A stretch of 23,372 nucleotides of DNA from positions 1-23,372 of the forward strand of contig JANLRD010000140.1 in NCBI GenBank assembly GCA_031368215.1, given 5' to 3'. This document shows, piece by piece, positions 14,641 to 21,997 of the stretch. Under the pieces are notes generated by a model. It did not search any database, was not told the origin of the DNA, and worked only from the letters and a program-made list of their open reading frames with translations. The stretch's first letter is position 1. Every line of letters begins with the position of its first letter. Source of the DNA: JANLQX01 sp031368215. Its GTDB lineage: Bacteria > Actinomycetota > Acidimicrobiia > Acidimicrobiales > JANYDT01. Position numbers and translations under genes: made by a program.

Positions 14641-14675
14641 GCCTGTGCACAAGCCTGTGTCCAACAGGTGAACAA
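14641..14675. promoter_or_regulatory. Operator-like repeats upstream of the acyl-CoA ligase
   Basis: GCCTGTG occurs at 14641-14647 and 14653-14659. CCTGT (14654-14658) and ACAGG (14664-14668) form a palindrome with a 5-bp centre. The same bases give three loose TGTGnnnAA-type elements about 12 bp apart. A repressor site for the ligase gene is the simplest reading. Confidence 0.35.
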
Positions 14676-14739
14676 CTGGACCGCGGCGGGGGATATCGAA
14701 GAAGTTCGTGGGAGAACCTGGGGATCTCGCGTGACCCTC

Positions 14740-14768
14740 TTGACCTGGGAATTCCCGTCCAGCACGCT
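14740..14768 (+). promoter_or_regulatory. Promoter-like sequence with embedded palindrome
   Basis: TTGACC (14740-14745), a 17-bp spacer, then CACGCT (14763-14768). The spacer contains the perfect palindrome GGGAATTCCC (14747-14756). If real, it would drive + strand transcription into the hairpin-rich region. The -10 half is weak. Confidence 0.25.
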
Positions 14769-14774
14769 CTTCAC

Positions 14775-15151
14775 AGCCGATCAGCAACGACGGCGAACGC
14801 AGCGCAGAACGCAACGAGGTTTCGGCTTCGTGACGAGGTGAGGCGGACGTCGAGACGAGCGGAACGGTGAGGTGCAGGTTCGCAACACGGCCGCTGTCGA
14901 AAGACCGCAGACGTGCGTACGGAGCAGAGGCCTTCGGGCCGAAGCAACGAACGAGCTGCGATTCGCTTGGAGCAATCCGTGCGGGTCGTCGGCAAAGCGA
15001 CGTGCCCGCCGGGTCGTAAGACCGGACGGGCACGATTGGAATCGATGAGAAGGTTAACCCCCGAACGATCGATCTCCGCGGACCCTTAGCCGACCGAAGG
15101 CCCCGAAGCCCAGACGACTTGTCGTCGAGGTGACGGGGCCTTCACCCTTTT
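14775..15151 (+). ncRNA. Candidate structured RNA in a 740-bp gene-free region
   Basis: No credible coding frame was found between 14588 and 15330. The + strand holds GGCCTTCGGGCC (14929-14940), a cUUCGg tetraloop; a long hairpin at 15001-15034 with an 8-bp outer stem CGTGCCCG/CGGGCACG, then CC/GG and GGTC/GACC closed by a GUAA (GNRA) loop; and a terminator-like stem at 15096-15143. Both tetraloops are stable only as RNA read from the + strand. Boundaries are guesses from the promoter-like site and the T-run. It does not show the signatures of RNase P RNA, tmRNA or SRP RNA that I looked for. Confidence 0.3.
15096..15151 (+). terminator. Stem-loop followed by TTTT
   Basis: GAAGGCCCCG (15096-15105) pairs perfectly with CGGGGCCTTC (15134-15143). 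GACGAC and GTCGTC (15113-15126) form an inner stem. ACCCTTTT follows at 15144-15151. This looks like an intrinsic terminator on the + strand with nothing annotated upstream of it, which supports an upstream transcript. Confidence 0.5.
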
Positions 15152-15318
15152 CCGGCCGGGTCTCGTGCTGGGTGATCCCGAATGACCGTCGATCCAGGAC
15201 GACCGGTCGAACGGCGGCCGGACACGAAGACGTGGTGTCCGAATGTCGCCGGGGAGCGTGACAACTGTTTTCGGTTCGCAAACGGGGCCCGACGTTCGAG
15301 CCCTCGGGCCCGGCGCGA

Positions 15319-15324
15319 TACCTT
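15319..15324 (+). promoter_or_regulatory. Candidate -10 box, leaderless start of the MFS gene
   Basis: TACCTT is followed by GCCCCC and the GTG at 15331. No ribosome binding site is present. Confidence 0.45.
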
Positions 15325-15330
15325 GCCCCC

Positions 15331-16512
15331 GTGCCCACCAGCAGACAGCGATGGGCAAACGTCATGACGGTCGTGCTCTCGGTCTGGGTCGGGCAGAGCT
15401 TCGCCCGCTTCAGTTTCGGGTTGTTGTTACCGGCGATGAAGAGCGACCTCGCGATCTCCTACGGCCTGGCGGGTTGGCTCGGAACCATCAACCTTCTCGG
15501 GTACCTGGCCGGAACGTTGCTGGCGACGTCGGCGTCGCTGCGGATCCCGCCCCATCGGTTGATGCAGTTCGGCGTGTTGGTGTCGACCCTCGGGATCGCT
15601 CTGCTTTCGGCTACGCGCAGCACTCCGCTTCTGCTGCTCGGGATGGCGCTCGGGGGGATCGGTGGGGCGTCGGCGTGGATTCCTGCGCCGGTAGTTGCGG
15701 CAAGTGTGTTCCCGCCGGAGCGCCGCGGCTTCGCGATGGGCCTGTGCTCCGCCGGGATCGGCGCAGGCATCGTGGTCGTCACCGTGGCCACGACGGTTGC
15801 CCGCAACGTTGTTGACAACCCCGCTCTCTGGCGCCCGATCTGGCTCGGCGAAGCAGTGGTCGGGGTACTCGCCACTGTTCTTGCGTTCACCCTTCTCCGT
15901 CCGGTGCCGATCGTTCCCGGCTCACCCCCACGACTCTCCGTGCTCCGCCGTGTTCCAGCGTGGTGGGCGCCGACCGCGGCCTACACCTGCTTTGGCCTCG
16001 GCTACGTGCTGTTCGCGACGTATGTTGTGGCGGCACTCGAGCAGGATGCCGGATTCGCCCCCGGCCAGGCGTCGCGGGTCTTCGCGTTCATGGGAGTGGG
16101 CAACGCGTTGGGCGCTTTGACGATCGGTCGCCTCTCGGACCGGATCGGCCGTCGCGTGACGATGCTCGCCTGCTTCGCCCTTGCCGGGGTCGGTTGCCTG
16201 GCTGTTCTCGCCGGGACCGATCCGCTCGTGTCGATCGCAACGATCGGGTTCGGGTTCGGCATGGCGGGAGGGGTGGTGTCGATCGCGTCGTATCTCGGCG
16301 ACCACGTGAGTCCGCAGGAGTTCTCCGCCGCCTTCGGTGTGATCACGGCCTGTTTCGGGGTGGCCCAGATGATCGGACCGAGGCTGGGCGGTTGGATGGC
16401 CGACCATTTCGGGAGTTTCACGTGGGTCTTCGTGCTGGCCGCAGCGATGTGGTTCATCGGCTCGGCCCTCGCCAGCCGTCTGCCGGTTGAGCCGAGGACC
16501 TCCGGGACCTGA
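15331..16512 (+). CDS. MFS transporter (YbfB/YjiJ-like)
   Basis: 393-aa integral membrane protein with about 12 hydrophobic helices, the usual MFS number. The first helix motif GQSFARFSFGLLLPAMKSDLAIS and the following GYLAGTLLA resemble the YbfB/YjiJ branch. RLSDRIGRR between the two halves (near residue 270) is a conserved MFS loop 2/8 signature. It is probably a proton-coupled exporter or importer; the substrate is unknown. GTG 15331 is favoured by the -10 box 6 nt upstream; a downstream ATG would remove the N-terminal tail (PTSRQRWANV). The gene ends 2 nt before an inverted array of 19-bp repeats, which separates it from the sugar dehydrogenase and beta-galactosidase genes on the same strand. 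Confidence 0.9.
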   Translation: MPTSRQRWANVMTVVLSVWVGQSFARFSFGLLLPAMKSDLAISYGLAGWLGTINLLGYLAGTLLATSASLRIPPHRLMQFGVLVSTLGIALLSATRSTPLLLLGMALGGIGGASAWIPAPVVAASVFPPERRGFAMGLCSAGIGAGIVVVTVATTVARNVVDNPALWRPIWLGEAVVGVLATVLAFTLLRPVPIVPGSPPRLSVLRRVPAWWAPTAAYTCFGLGYVLFATYVVAALEQDAGFAPGQASRVFAFMGVGNALGALTIGRLSDRIGRRVTMLACFALAGVGCLAVLAGTDPLVSIATIGFGFGMAGGVVSIASYLGDHVSPQEFSAAFGVITACFGVAQMIGPRLGGWMADHFGSFTWVFVLAAAMWFIGSALASRLPVEPRTSGT

Positions 16513-16514
16513 GA

Positions 16515-16619
16515 TTCGCTGGGTCGGCTGACGTTCGCTGGGTCGGGATTCGTGCGGAAACAGCACCCCAGCTGACCCGGTGCACACCAGCTGACCCAGT
16601 GCACACCAGCCGACCCAGC
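16515..16619. repeat. Inverted array of 19-bp repeats (two units against three)
   Basis: Two head-to-tail units with TTCGCTGGGTCGG begin at 16515 and 16534. Three units in the opposite orientation begin at 16569, 16588 and 16607 (CAGCTGACCCGG, CAGCTGACCCAG, CAGCCGACCCAG). All have a 19-bp period. GCTGGGTCGGCTG (16518-16530) is the exact inverse of CAGCCGACCCAGC (16607-16619), so a transcript would fold into a long hairpin. The array fills almost the entire gap between the MFS stop and the next promoter and may act as a terminator or binding array. Confidence 0.85.
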
Positions 16620-16637
16620 TCACGGAGCCGATCCGGG

Positions 16638-16643
16638 TAGCGT
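16638..16643 (+). promoter_or_regulatory. Candidate -10 box of the dehydrogenase/beta-galactosidase operon
   Basis: TAGCGT is followed by CTCCGCC and the ATG at 16651 (7-nt spacing). There is no ribosome binding site. Confidence 0.4.
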
Positions 16644-16650
16644 CTCCGCC

Positions 16651-17775
16651 ATGCAGGAGATCCGCTATGGCGTCATCGGGACCGGCATGATGGGATGTGA
16701 ACACCTGAGAAACCTGGTGGCGCTTCCCGGGGCGCGGGTCACCGCGGTTGCCGACCCCGTCGCGAAGTCGCTCGAGTGGGCCGCAGTCGCTCTCAACGGA
16801 CAGCCGGTCCATGCATCCCATGCCGACTACCGCGAGCTCCTCCAGCGTGACGACGTCGATGCCGTCGTCATCGTCACGCCGAACAACACCCACGTCGATG
16901 TCGTTCACGACATCTACGCGTCGCGTCCCGACCTCCACGTGCTCATCGAGAAGCCACTGTGCACCACCGTCGACGACTGCAAGTCGCTGGCGGAGGGAGC
17001 CAAGACGCACCGCGGCATCGTCTGGGTCGGCCTCGAGTACCGCTACATGCCACCGGTGGCCCGGTTCCTGGCCGAGATCCGAAGTGGCGTGATCGGTGAC
17101 CTCCGGATGCTCGCCATCCGCGAGCACCGGTTCCCCTTCCTCGTGAAGGTCGGGAACTGGAACCGGTTCAGCGTCAACACCGGCGGAACACTTGTCGAGA
17201 AGTGCTGCCACTTCTTCGACCTCATGAACCTTGCGGTCGGTGCCCGACCCGTGCGGGTGATGGCGAGCGGAGGCCAGGATCACAACCATCTCGACGAGGA
17301 GTACGACACGCCGGATGGTCGTAAGTGCGCGGACATCCTCGACAACGCCTACGTCATCGTGGAATACGCCAACGGCGTTCGGGCGATGCTCGACCTGTGC
17401 ATGTTTGCCGAGGGCGGGCCTAACGAACAGGAGTTGGTCGGCACCGGTACACTCGGCAAGGTCGAAGCCTTCATCCCCAGCGGTGAGCTGCGTATCGGGC
17501 TCCGCGGCGGCGTTCCCCGGCCCAACGGGGAGTGGACGTCGAAGGAGATCCGGGTGATCGATGCCGGGCACGACGATCGCGTTGCTCACGTCGGCTTCCA
17601 TCACGGCGCCAGCTATCTCGAGCACGTGGACTTCGCCGATGCGATCCGCAACGGAACACCCGCGTTGGTAACACTCGACGACGGCCTGTGGTCGGTCGCG
17701 CTCGGTGCCGCGGCGCATCGTTCGATCGAGGAGCGCCGGGAAGTCGAACTGACCGAGTTTGTGCTCGGATCATGA
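16651..17775 (+). CDS. Gfo/Idh/MocA-family NAD(P)-dependent oxidoreductase
   Basis: 374 aa, cytoplasmic. The N-terminal Rossmann fold has YGVIGTGMMG (G10-x-G12-x-x-G15). EKP (100-102) is the conserved Lys motif near the nicotinamide, and GGTLVEKCCHFFDLMN contains the family's conserved His (H187). The C-terminal sheet domain follows. Such enzymes oxidise or reduce sugars, inositols or their derivatives. The stop overlaps the beta-galactosidase ATG by four bases (ATGA), so the two are translated together and probably act on the same glycoside or released sugar. A candidate -10 box 7 nt before the ATG suggests a leaderless operon start. Confidence 0.92.
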   Translation: MQEIRYGVIGTGMMGCEHLRNLVALPGARVTAVADPVAKSLEWAAVALNGQPVHASHADYRELLQRDDVDAVVIVTPNNTHVDVVHDIYASRPDLHVLIEKPLCTTVDDCKSLAEGAKTHRGIVWVGLEYRYMPPVARFLAEIRSGVIGDLRMLAIREHRFPFLVKVGNWNRFSVNTGGTLVEKCCHFFDLMNLAVGARPVRVMASGGQDHNHLDEEYDTPDGRKCADILDNAYVIVEYANGVRAMLDLCMFAEGGPNEQELVGTGTLGKVEAFIPSGELRIGLRGGVPRPNGEWTSKEIRVIDAGHDDRVAHVGFHHGASYLEHVDFADAIRNGTPALVTLDDGLWSVALGAAAHRSIEERREVELTEFVLGS

Positions 17776-20700
17776 CGACCCCGGAGCAATCGAATCCGAT
17801 TCAAGCGTTCGGGCCCCGCTCGTGGTCATCGCCGGGGATCATCTCGATCGGCCGGATGCCATCGCGTACGGTCCGCGCGTCGTTCGACTCGTTGAGCGAA
17901 GCACGCCGGGGACGCACGCCCTGGGCCCGCTCACTCGACGGAACGTGGAAGTTCGCCTACCTCACCTCACCGGTGCTCGTCACGGCGAACCACATCGCGC
18001 CCGCGACCCGTGACGAATCATGGCCATCGATCACCGTTCCGGGCACCTGGCAGACCCAGGGCTACGGGAAACCCCACTACACGAATGTGCTCTACCCGTT
18101 CCCCGAAGAACCGTGCGAGGTTCCGGAGACCGACAACCCGACGGGTGTGTACCGGACGTCGTTCTCCATCGACAGCCCGTGGGCCGCCCGCCGGACGATT
18201 CTGCGCATCGGGGGAGCCGACTCAATCCACCACGTGTTCGTGAACGGCTCTCCGGTCGGGATGGGCAAAGACACGCGGCTCACGAGCGACTACGACATCA
18301 CTCCGTTCGTCCACGTCGGTCAAAACCACCTCGCCATCGTGATCGTGAAGTGGTCCGATGCCACGTGGCTCGAGGACCAGGACCAGTGGTGGCTGTCCGG
18401 AATCACCCGATCGGTCGCGCTCCTTTCTGCGCCCGTTGTCCACGTTGAGCAGCTTGAGGTCGATGCCGGTCTCGCCGCCGATCTCCGGACCGGCACCCTG
18501 ACGGTTTGCGCCCATGTGCGCTTCACGTCGGCACCCGAACGGGGCTGGACGGTGGAGACCGGTCTCGAGCGCCTCGACGGTCGTGCTGTGCCGATCACGA
18601 TCACCGGCGGTGACGACTGGCCGCCGGCTCGTCACCCGAAGGCGGTGGAAACCAAGAAGGTAAGTGTGCAGCGCATGTCGGTGCCGATATTCGATCGTCG
18701 GTCTTGGCTGCACCAGTCCGCCGACATGGATGACTTCGCGGGTCATCGCGTTCGTTTCACCGCGACCGTCGATGGAATCGACCAATGGAACGCCGAGAGT
18801 CCGACCCGATACGCGCTCCACGCCGTGCTGCGGTCGCCGACCGGTGAAGTCGTTGAAGTCGTCCGGGAGCTCATTGGCTTCCGGCGCGTCGAGATCATCG
18901 ATCGCGAACTCCTCATCAACGGACGTGTCGTCGTCATCTGCGGGGTGAACCGCCACGACCACGACGAGCGAACCGGCTGCGTCGTCTCACCGGTGACCCA
19001 TCGTCTCGACGTACTCACGATGAAGCGTCACAACATCAACGCGGTCCGTACCTCGCACTATCCGCCTGACCCCGAATTCTTGGATCTCTGCGACGAATTC
19101 GGGCTCTACGTCATCGACGAGGCGAACCTCGAAACGCACGGTCGCTACCGCCAACTCGTCCACCTTCCCGAGGTACAGAGCGCATGCCTCGAACGCCTTA
19201 CTCGGATGATCCGCCGCGACCGTAACCACGCGTGTGTCATCGGCTGGTCACTTGGGAACGAATCCGGCCTCGGTCCGATCCATGCCGCGATGCATGCGTG
19301 GGCTAGCGCTGCGGACAGCACGCGTTTCGTCCAGTACGAGGGCGCCCACCGGTACGGTCTGACCGACGAGGACCGCTCGACGACGGACATCACTGCGCCT
19401 ATGTACCCCACCATCGACGCGATCGTCGACTGGGCCACGCGCGGCACGGACCGGCGCCCGCTGATCATGTGCGAGTTCTCCCACGCCATGGGGAACTCCA
19501 ACGGCAGTCTCTCGGACTACTGGCGTGCCATCACCGCCCACCACGGCCTCCAGGGCGGTTTCATCTGGGAGTGGACCGACCACGGCATCGCGGCGACCAC
19601 GGTTGACGGTCGTCCGTACTGGGCCTACGGCGGCCATTTCGGTGACGAACCCAACGACGGCGCGTTCATCGCCGACGGTCTCGTTTGGCCGGACCGCGTG
19701 CCGCACCCGGGATTGCTCGAAGCCAAAGCCGTCTTCGCCCCGATTCGTATCGAACCGGTCGACGTCGCCAGCGGCCGGATCCGGATCGTGAACGACTTCG
19801 AGGTGCACGATCTGTCCAACCTGCGCTTCACGTGGTCGACCTCGACCGGTGTTGAAGGGGAGCTCCGGCAGCTCCGCACGCCCGCGGGGGCGTCGGTCGA
19901 CGTCCGTCTGCCGGTCGACGTCCGCTCCGGTCCGGAGGACGCATGGATCACGATCAGAGCTCGACTCCGATCGGCCACGCCGTGGGCGCCGGCGGGTCAC
20001 GAGGTTGCTGTCGGCCAGGTGGTGCTTCCCGCGAGTATCCGTTCGGCCGCGGCGCCGAAGCGCAGCGTGGTGGCCGCGCACGAGGAGGACCTCGATGTCG
20101 AGGTGAGCGACGCCGGCGAGCTGGCGGCGATCACCTGGCGCGGTCGCGAGATGCTTGCCGCCCCCGTCCGCCCGACGATCTGGCGGTCCCGGATCGACAA
20201 TGACGGTGTCGAGCCCGGCACCCTTGGCATCCCCGGAATCCACACCCGTTGGATCACGTGGAATCTTCGCGCCGCATTGCGGACCGCCGGTCCCGCAACA
20301 CGGGTCCGACGAGGGGGCCGCGAAGTGATCACCACCGACTCGTCGATCGACGGGGTTCGCTTCCACCAGCGATTCGAGGTGTCCGGCCGCCAGGTCCGCG
20401 TGCTGTGCGCGGCCGACGTTCCCGAAGGGCGCGGTGACCTTCCCCGACTGGGCCACCGCTTCGCTGTTCCACCCGGTGCCGAATGGATCTCCTGGCGGGG
20501 ACGCGGACCACACGAGTCCTACGTAGATCGATATGCGAGCGCGCCGCTGGGCGACTGGAGCTCGACCATCGACGCCCAGTACGTCCCCTACATGCGTCCG
20601 CAGGACCACGGCCACCACGCGGACACCTCCACGTTCAGCATGAACAGCGGTGACCAACCGTTGTTCTCCGTGCGAGCCGACCCCGGTCAGCGCTTCTCGT

Positions 20701-20903
20701 TCGCGGTGCGCCGCCACAGCGACGAGGACCTCGAGGCAGCGTCGATCCCGCCGGAGTTGCCGCGACGCACCGAGGCGTTCGTCCATATCGACCACCGGTT
20801 ACGCGGCGTGGGTACGGGCTCGTGCGGGCCGGACACGCTCGCCCGCTACCGCATCGGTCCTGGGACGTATCGGTGGGGCTGGACGATCACACTCCTCGAG
20901 TGA
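17772..20903 (+). CDS. lacZ: GH2 beta-galactosidase (LacZ-like)
   Basis: 1043 aa, close to the usual LacZ length. N-terminal jelly-roll (PSITVPGTWQTQGYGKPHYTN), then immunoglobulin-like domain, then TIM barrel with RTSHYPPDPEFLDLCDEFG, acid/base Glu in WSLGNESG (E497) and nucleophile in MCEFSHAMGNSNG (E568). The C-terminal beta-sandwich contains RGPHESYVDR and the late TFSMNSGDQPL and GVGTGSCGPDTL segments of the Bgal small-chain domain. No signal peptide is visible, so it is cytoplasmic and hydrolyses an imported beta-galactoside or a related glycoside. ATG 17772 overlaps the dehydrogenase stop; the frame is open much further upstream, but those codons overlap the dehydrogenase gene. No dedicated sugar ABC transporter is in the window. 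Confidence 0.94.
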   Translation: MTTPEQSNPIQAFGPRSWSSPGIISIGRMPSRTVRASFDSLSEARRGRTPWARSLDGTWKFAYLTSPVLVTANHIAPATRDESWPSITVPGTWQTQGYGKPHYTNVLYPFPEEPCEVPETDNPTGVYRTSFSIDSPWAARRTILRIGGADSIHHVFVNGSPVGMGKDTRLTSDYDITPFVHVGQNHLAIVIVKWSDATWLEDQDQWWLSGITRSVALLSAPVVHVEQLEVDAGLAADLRTGTLTVCAHVRFTSAPERGWTVETGLERLDGRAVPITITGGDDWPPARHPKAVETKKVSVQRMSVPIFDRRSWLHQSADMDDFAGHRVRFTATVDGIDQWNAESPTRYALHAVLRSPTGEVVEVVRELIGFRRVEIIDRELLINGRVVVICGVNRHDHDERTGCVVSPVTHRLDVLTMKRHNINAVRTSHYPPDPEFLDLCDEFGLYVIDEANLETHGRYRQLVHLPEVQSACLERLTRMIRRDRNHACVIGWSLGNESGLGPIHAAMHAWASAADSTRFVQYEGAHRYGLTDEDRSTTDITAPMYPTIDAIVDWATRGTDRRPLIMCEFSHAMGNSNGSLSDYWRAITAHHGLQGGFIWEWTDHGIAATTVDGRPYWAYGGHFGDEPNDGAFIADGLVWPDRVPHPGLLEAKAVFAPIRIEPVDVASGRIRIVNDFEVHDLSNLRFTWSTSTGVEGELRQLRTPAGASVDVRLPVDVRSGPEDAWITIRARLRSATPWAPAGHEVAVGQVVLPASIRSAAAPKRSVVAAHEEDLDVEVSDAGELAAITWRGREMLAAPVRPTIWRSRIDNDGVEPGTLGIPGIHTRWITWNLRAALRTAGPATRVRRGGREVITTDSSIDGVRFHQRFEVSGRQVRVLCAADVPEGRGDLPRLGHRFAVPPGAEWISWRGRGPHESYVDRYASAPLGDWSSTIDAQYVPYMRPQDHGHHADTSTFSMNSGDQPLFSVRADPGQRFSFAVRRHSDEDLEAASIPPELPRRTEAFVHIDHRLRGVGTGSCGPDTLARYRIGPGTYRWGWTITLLE

Positions 20904-20957
20904 TCACCGATTTCTGCCGATAGTGATGTGGTCGGCTGCCCGGCGACGGAGGACGGT

Positions 20958-21974
20958 ATGAGGACTAGATTGAAGGGGTACGGGCTGATCGTTCTCGCCG
21001 CGCTCGTCGCCATTCCCGCCGGCGACACCTCGGCGGTGCGGCGCGCAGTCAAGAAAGCGAAATCGAAGCCCGCGGCGACGCGACCGACGACGGTGGCAAA
21101 CGTCAGCTCGTCGGCGCCGGTGCCGGGCGCCGGGCCGACGATCGGGGGATGTTCCGTCTTCCCCTCGGACAACGCCTGGAACCTCGATGTTTCGGCCCTG
21201 CCGTTGCATCCACGCTCGGCGACGTGGGTCGCGTCGGTCAACAGCACGCGGACAACGCTCCACCCCGATACCGGATCCAACCCGGAATACGGCATTCCGT
21301 ATGTGGTCGTACCATCGGGCCAACCACTCGTCCAGATCCGCTACACCGACTACGGCGACGAGAGCGATCCCGGCCCGTTCCCGATTCCCGGCGACGCGCC
21401 CGTCGAGGCCGGTGCCGACCGCCACGTGCTCGTCGTGCAGAGCGGCTCGTGTCGGCTGTACGAGCTCTTCAACGCGCGTCGTTCAGGTAGCGGATGGGAA
21501 GCGAGCTCCGGCGCGGTGTTCGATTTGCGATCGAATGCCCTCAGGCCTGCCGGCTGGACGTCGGCAGACGCAGCCGGTCTCCCCATCCTCCCCGGCTTGC
21601 TCCGTTACGACGAAGTCGCGTCGGGGGAGATCCGCCACGCGCTCCGGTTCACCGTGGCGAAAACCCAGCGCGCATATATTTCCCCTGCTCGTCACTTCGC
21701 CGGGATCCCCGATGACCGTGTGCCGCCGATGGGAGCGCGATTCCGGCTGCGACGCGATGTCGATCTCTCCCCATACCGCGGACACGCGCTCGTGATCCTT
21801 CGGGCGCTGCAGCGCTACGGGATGATCGTCGCCGACAACGGATCGAGCTGGTTCATCAGCGGTGCCTCCGATACACGATGGAACGACGACGACCTCGGAC
21901 AACTGAAGACCGTGCCCGGATCATGGTTCGACGTTGTCGACACCGGACCGGTCGTGACCTCCGTTGTGCCGTAA
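20958..21974 (+). CDS. Secreted protein of unknown function
   Basis: 338 aa. A classical signal peptide is visible (basic MRTRLK, hydrophobic GLIVLAALVAI, likely cleavage after DTSA), then a Lys/Ala/Pro/Thr linker to about residue 55. The mature domain begins at CSVFPSDNAWN and contains YTDYGDESDPGPFPIP, DRHVLVVQSG, LPGLLRYDEVASGEIRHALRF, SPARHFAG and YGMIVADNGSSWFISG. I recognise this as a recurring secreted family in actinobacteria and other soil bacteria but know of no established function. The conserved acidic and His residues could suit a carbohydrate-active or peptidase-like fold, which is speculation. ATG 20958 is set by GGAGG at 20948-20952. It lies 54 nt after the beta-galactosidase stop, possibly in the same operon. 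Confidence 0.85.
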   Translation: MRTRLKGYGLIVLAALVAIPAGDTSAVRRAVKKAKSKPAATRPTTVANVSSSAPVPGAGPTIGGCSVFPSDNAWNLDVSALPLHPRSATWVASVNSTRTTLHPDTGSNPEYGIPYVVVPSGQPLVQIRYTDYGDESDPGPFPIPGDAPVEAGADRHVLVVQSGSCRLYELFNARRSGSGWEASSGAVFDLRSNALRPAGWTSADAAGLPILPGLLRYDEVASGEIRHALRFTVAKTQRAYISPARHFAGIPDDRVPPMGARFRLRRDVDLSPYRGHALVILRALQRYGMIVADNGSSWFISGASDTRWNDDDLGQLKTVPGSWFDVVDTGPVVTSVVP

Positions 21975-21977
21975 AGC

Positions 21978-21991
21978 CCCGGTACGCCGGG
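21978..21991. terminator. Short GC hairpin between convergent genes
   Basis: CCCGG, loop TACG, CCGGG. It lies in the 23-bp gap between the convergent stops of the secreted protein and the LOG-family gene, so it could end both transcripts. There is no T-run. Confidence 0.4.
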
Positions 21992-21997
21992 TGCCGA

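Noticed and set aside
14641..14675. Replication origin suggested by three DnaA-box-like 9-mers
   Set aside because: Matches are imperfect (7-8 of 9), there is no AT-rich segment and no dnaA, dnaN or parAB gene nearby.
14566..15033. 155-codon minus-strand open frame in the gene-free region
   Set aside because: Its composition is Arg/Ser/Pro-rich and irregular, it runs through the RNA-like hairpins and into the ligase start, and no family is recognisable.
14881..15151. tRNA, tmRNA, RNase P RNA or SRP RNA
   Set aside because: No cloverleaf with a GTTCRA T-loop, no tmRNA 3' end, no RNase P core motif and no SRP Alu or domain IV motif could be found by eye.
16515..16619. CRISPR-like array
   Set aside because: Units are 19 bp head to tail with no unique spacers, include an orientation switch, and no cas genes are present.
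15922..17718. 598-codon minus-strand open frame opposite the MFS and dehydrogenase genes
   Set aside because: It runs antisense across two well-supported genes, has no family motifs, and crosses the repeat array; it is a typical high-GC shadow.
19248..20795. 515-codon minus-strand open frame inside the beta-galactosidase gene
   Set aside because: It is wholly antisense to a GH2 gene with intact catalytic motifs, and its translation is Arg/Gly/Val-rich without domain signals.
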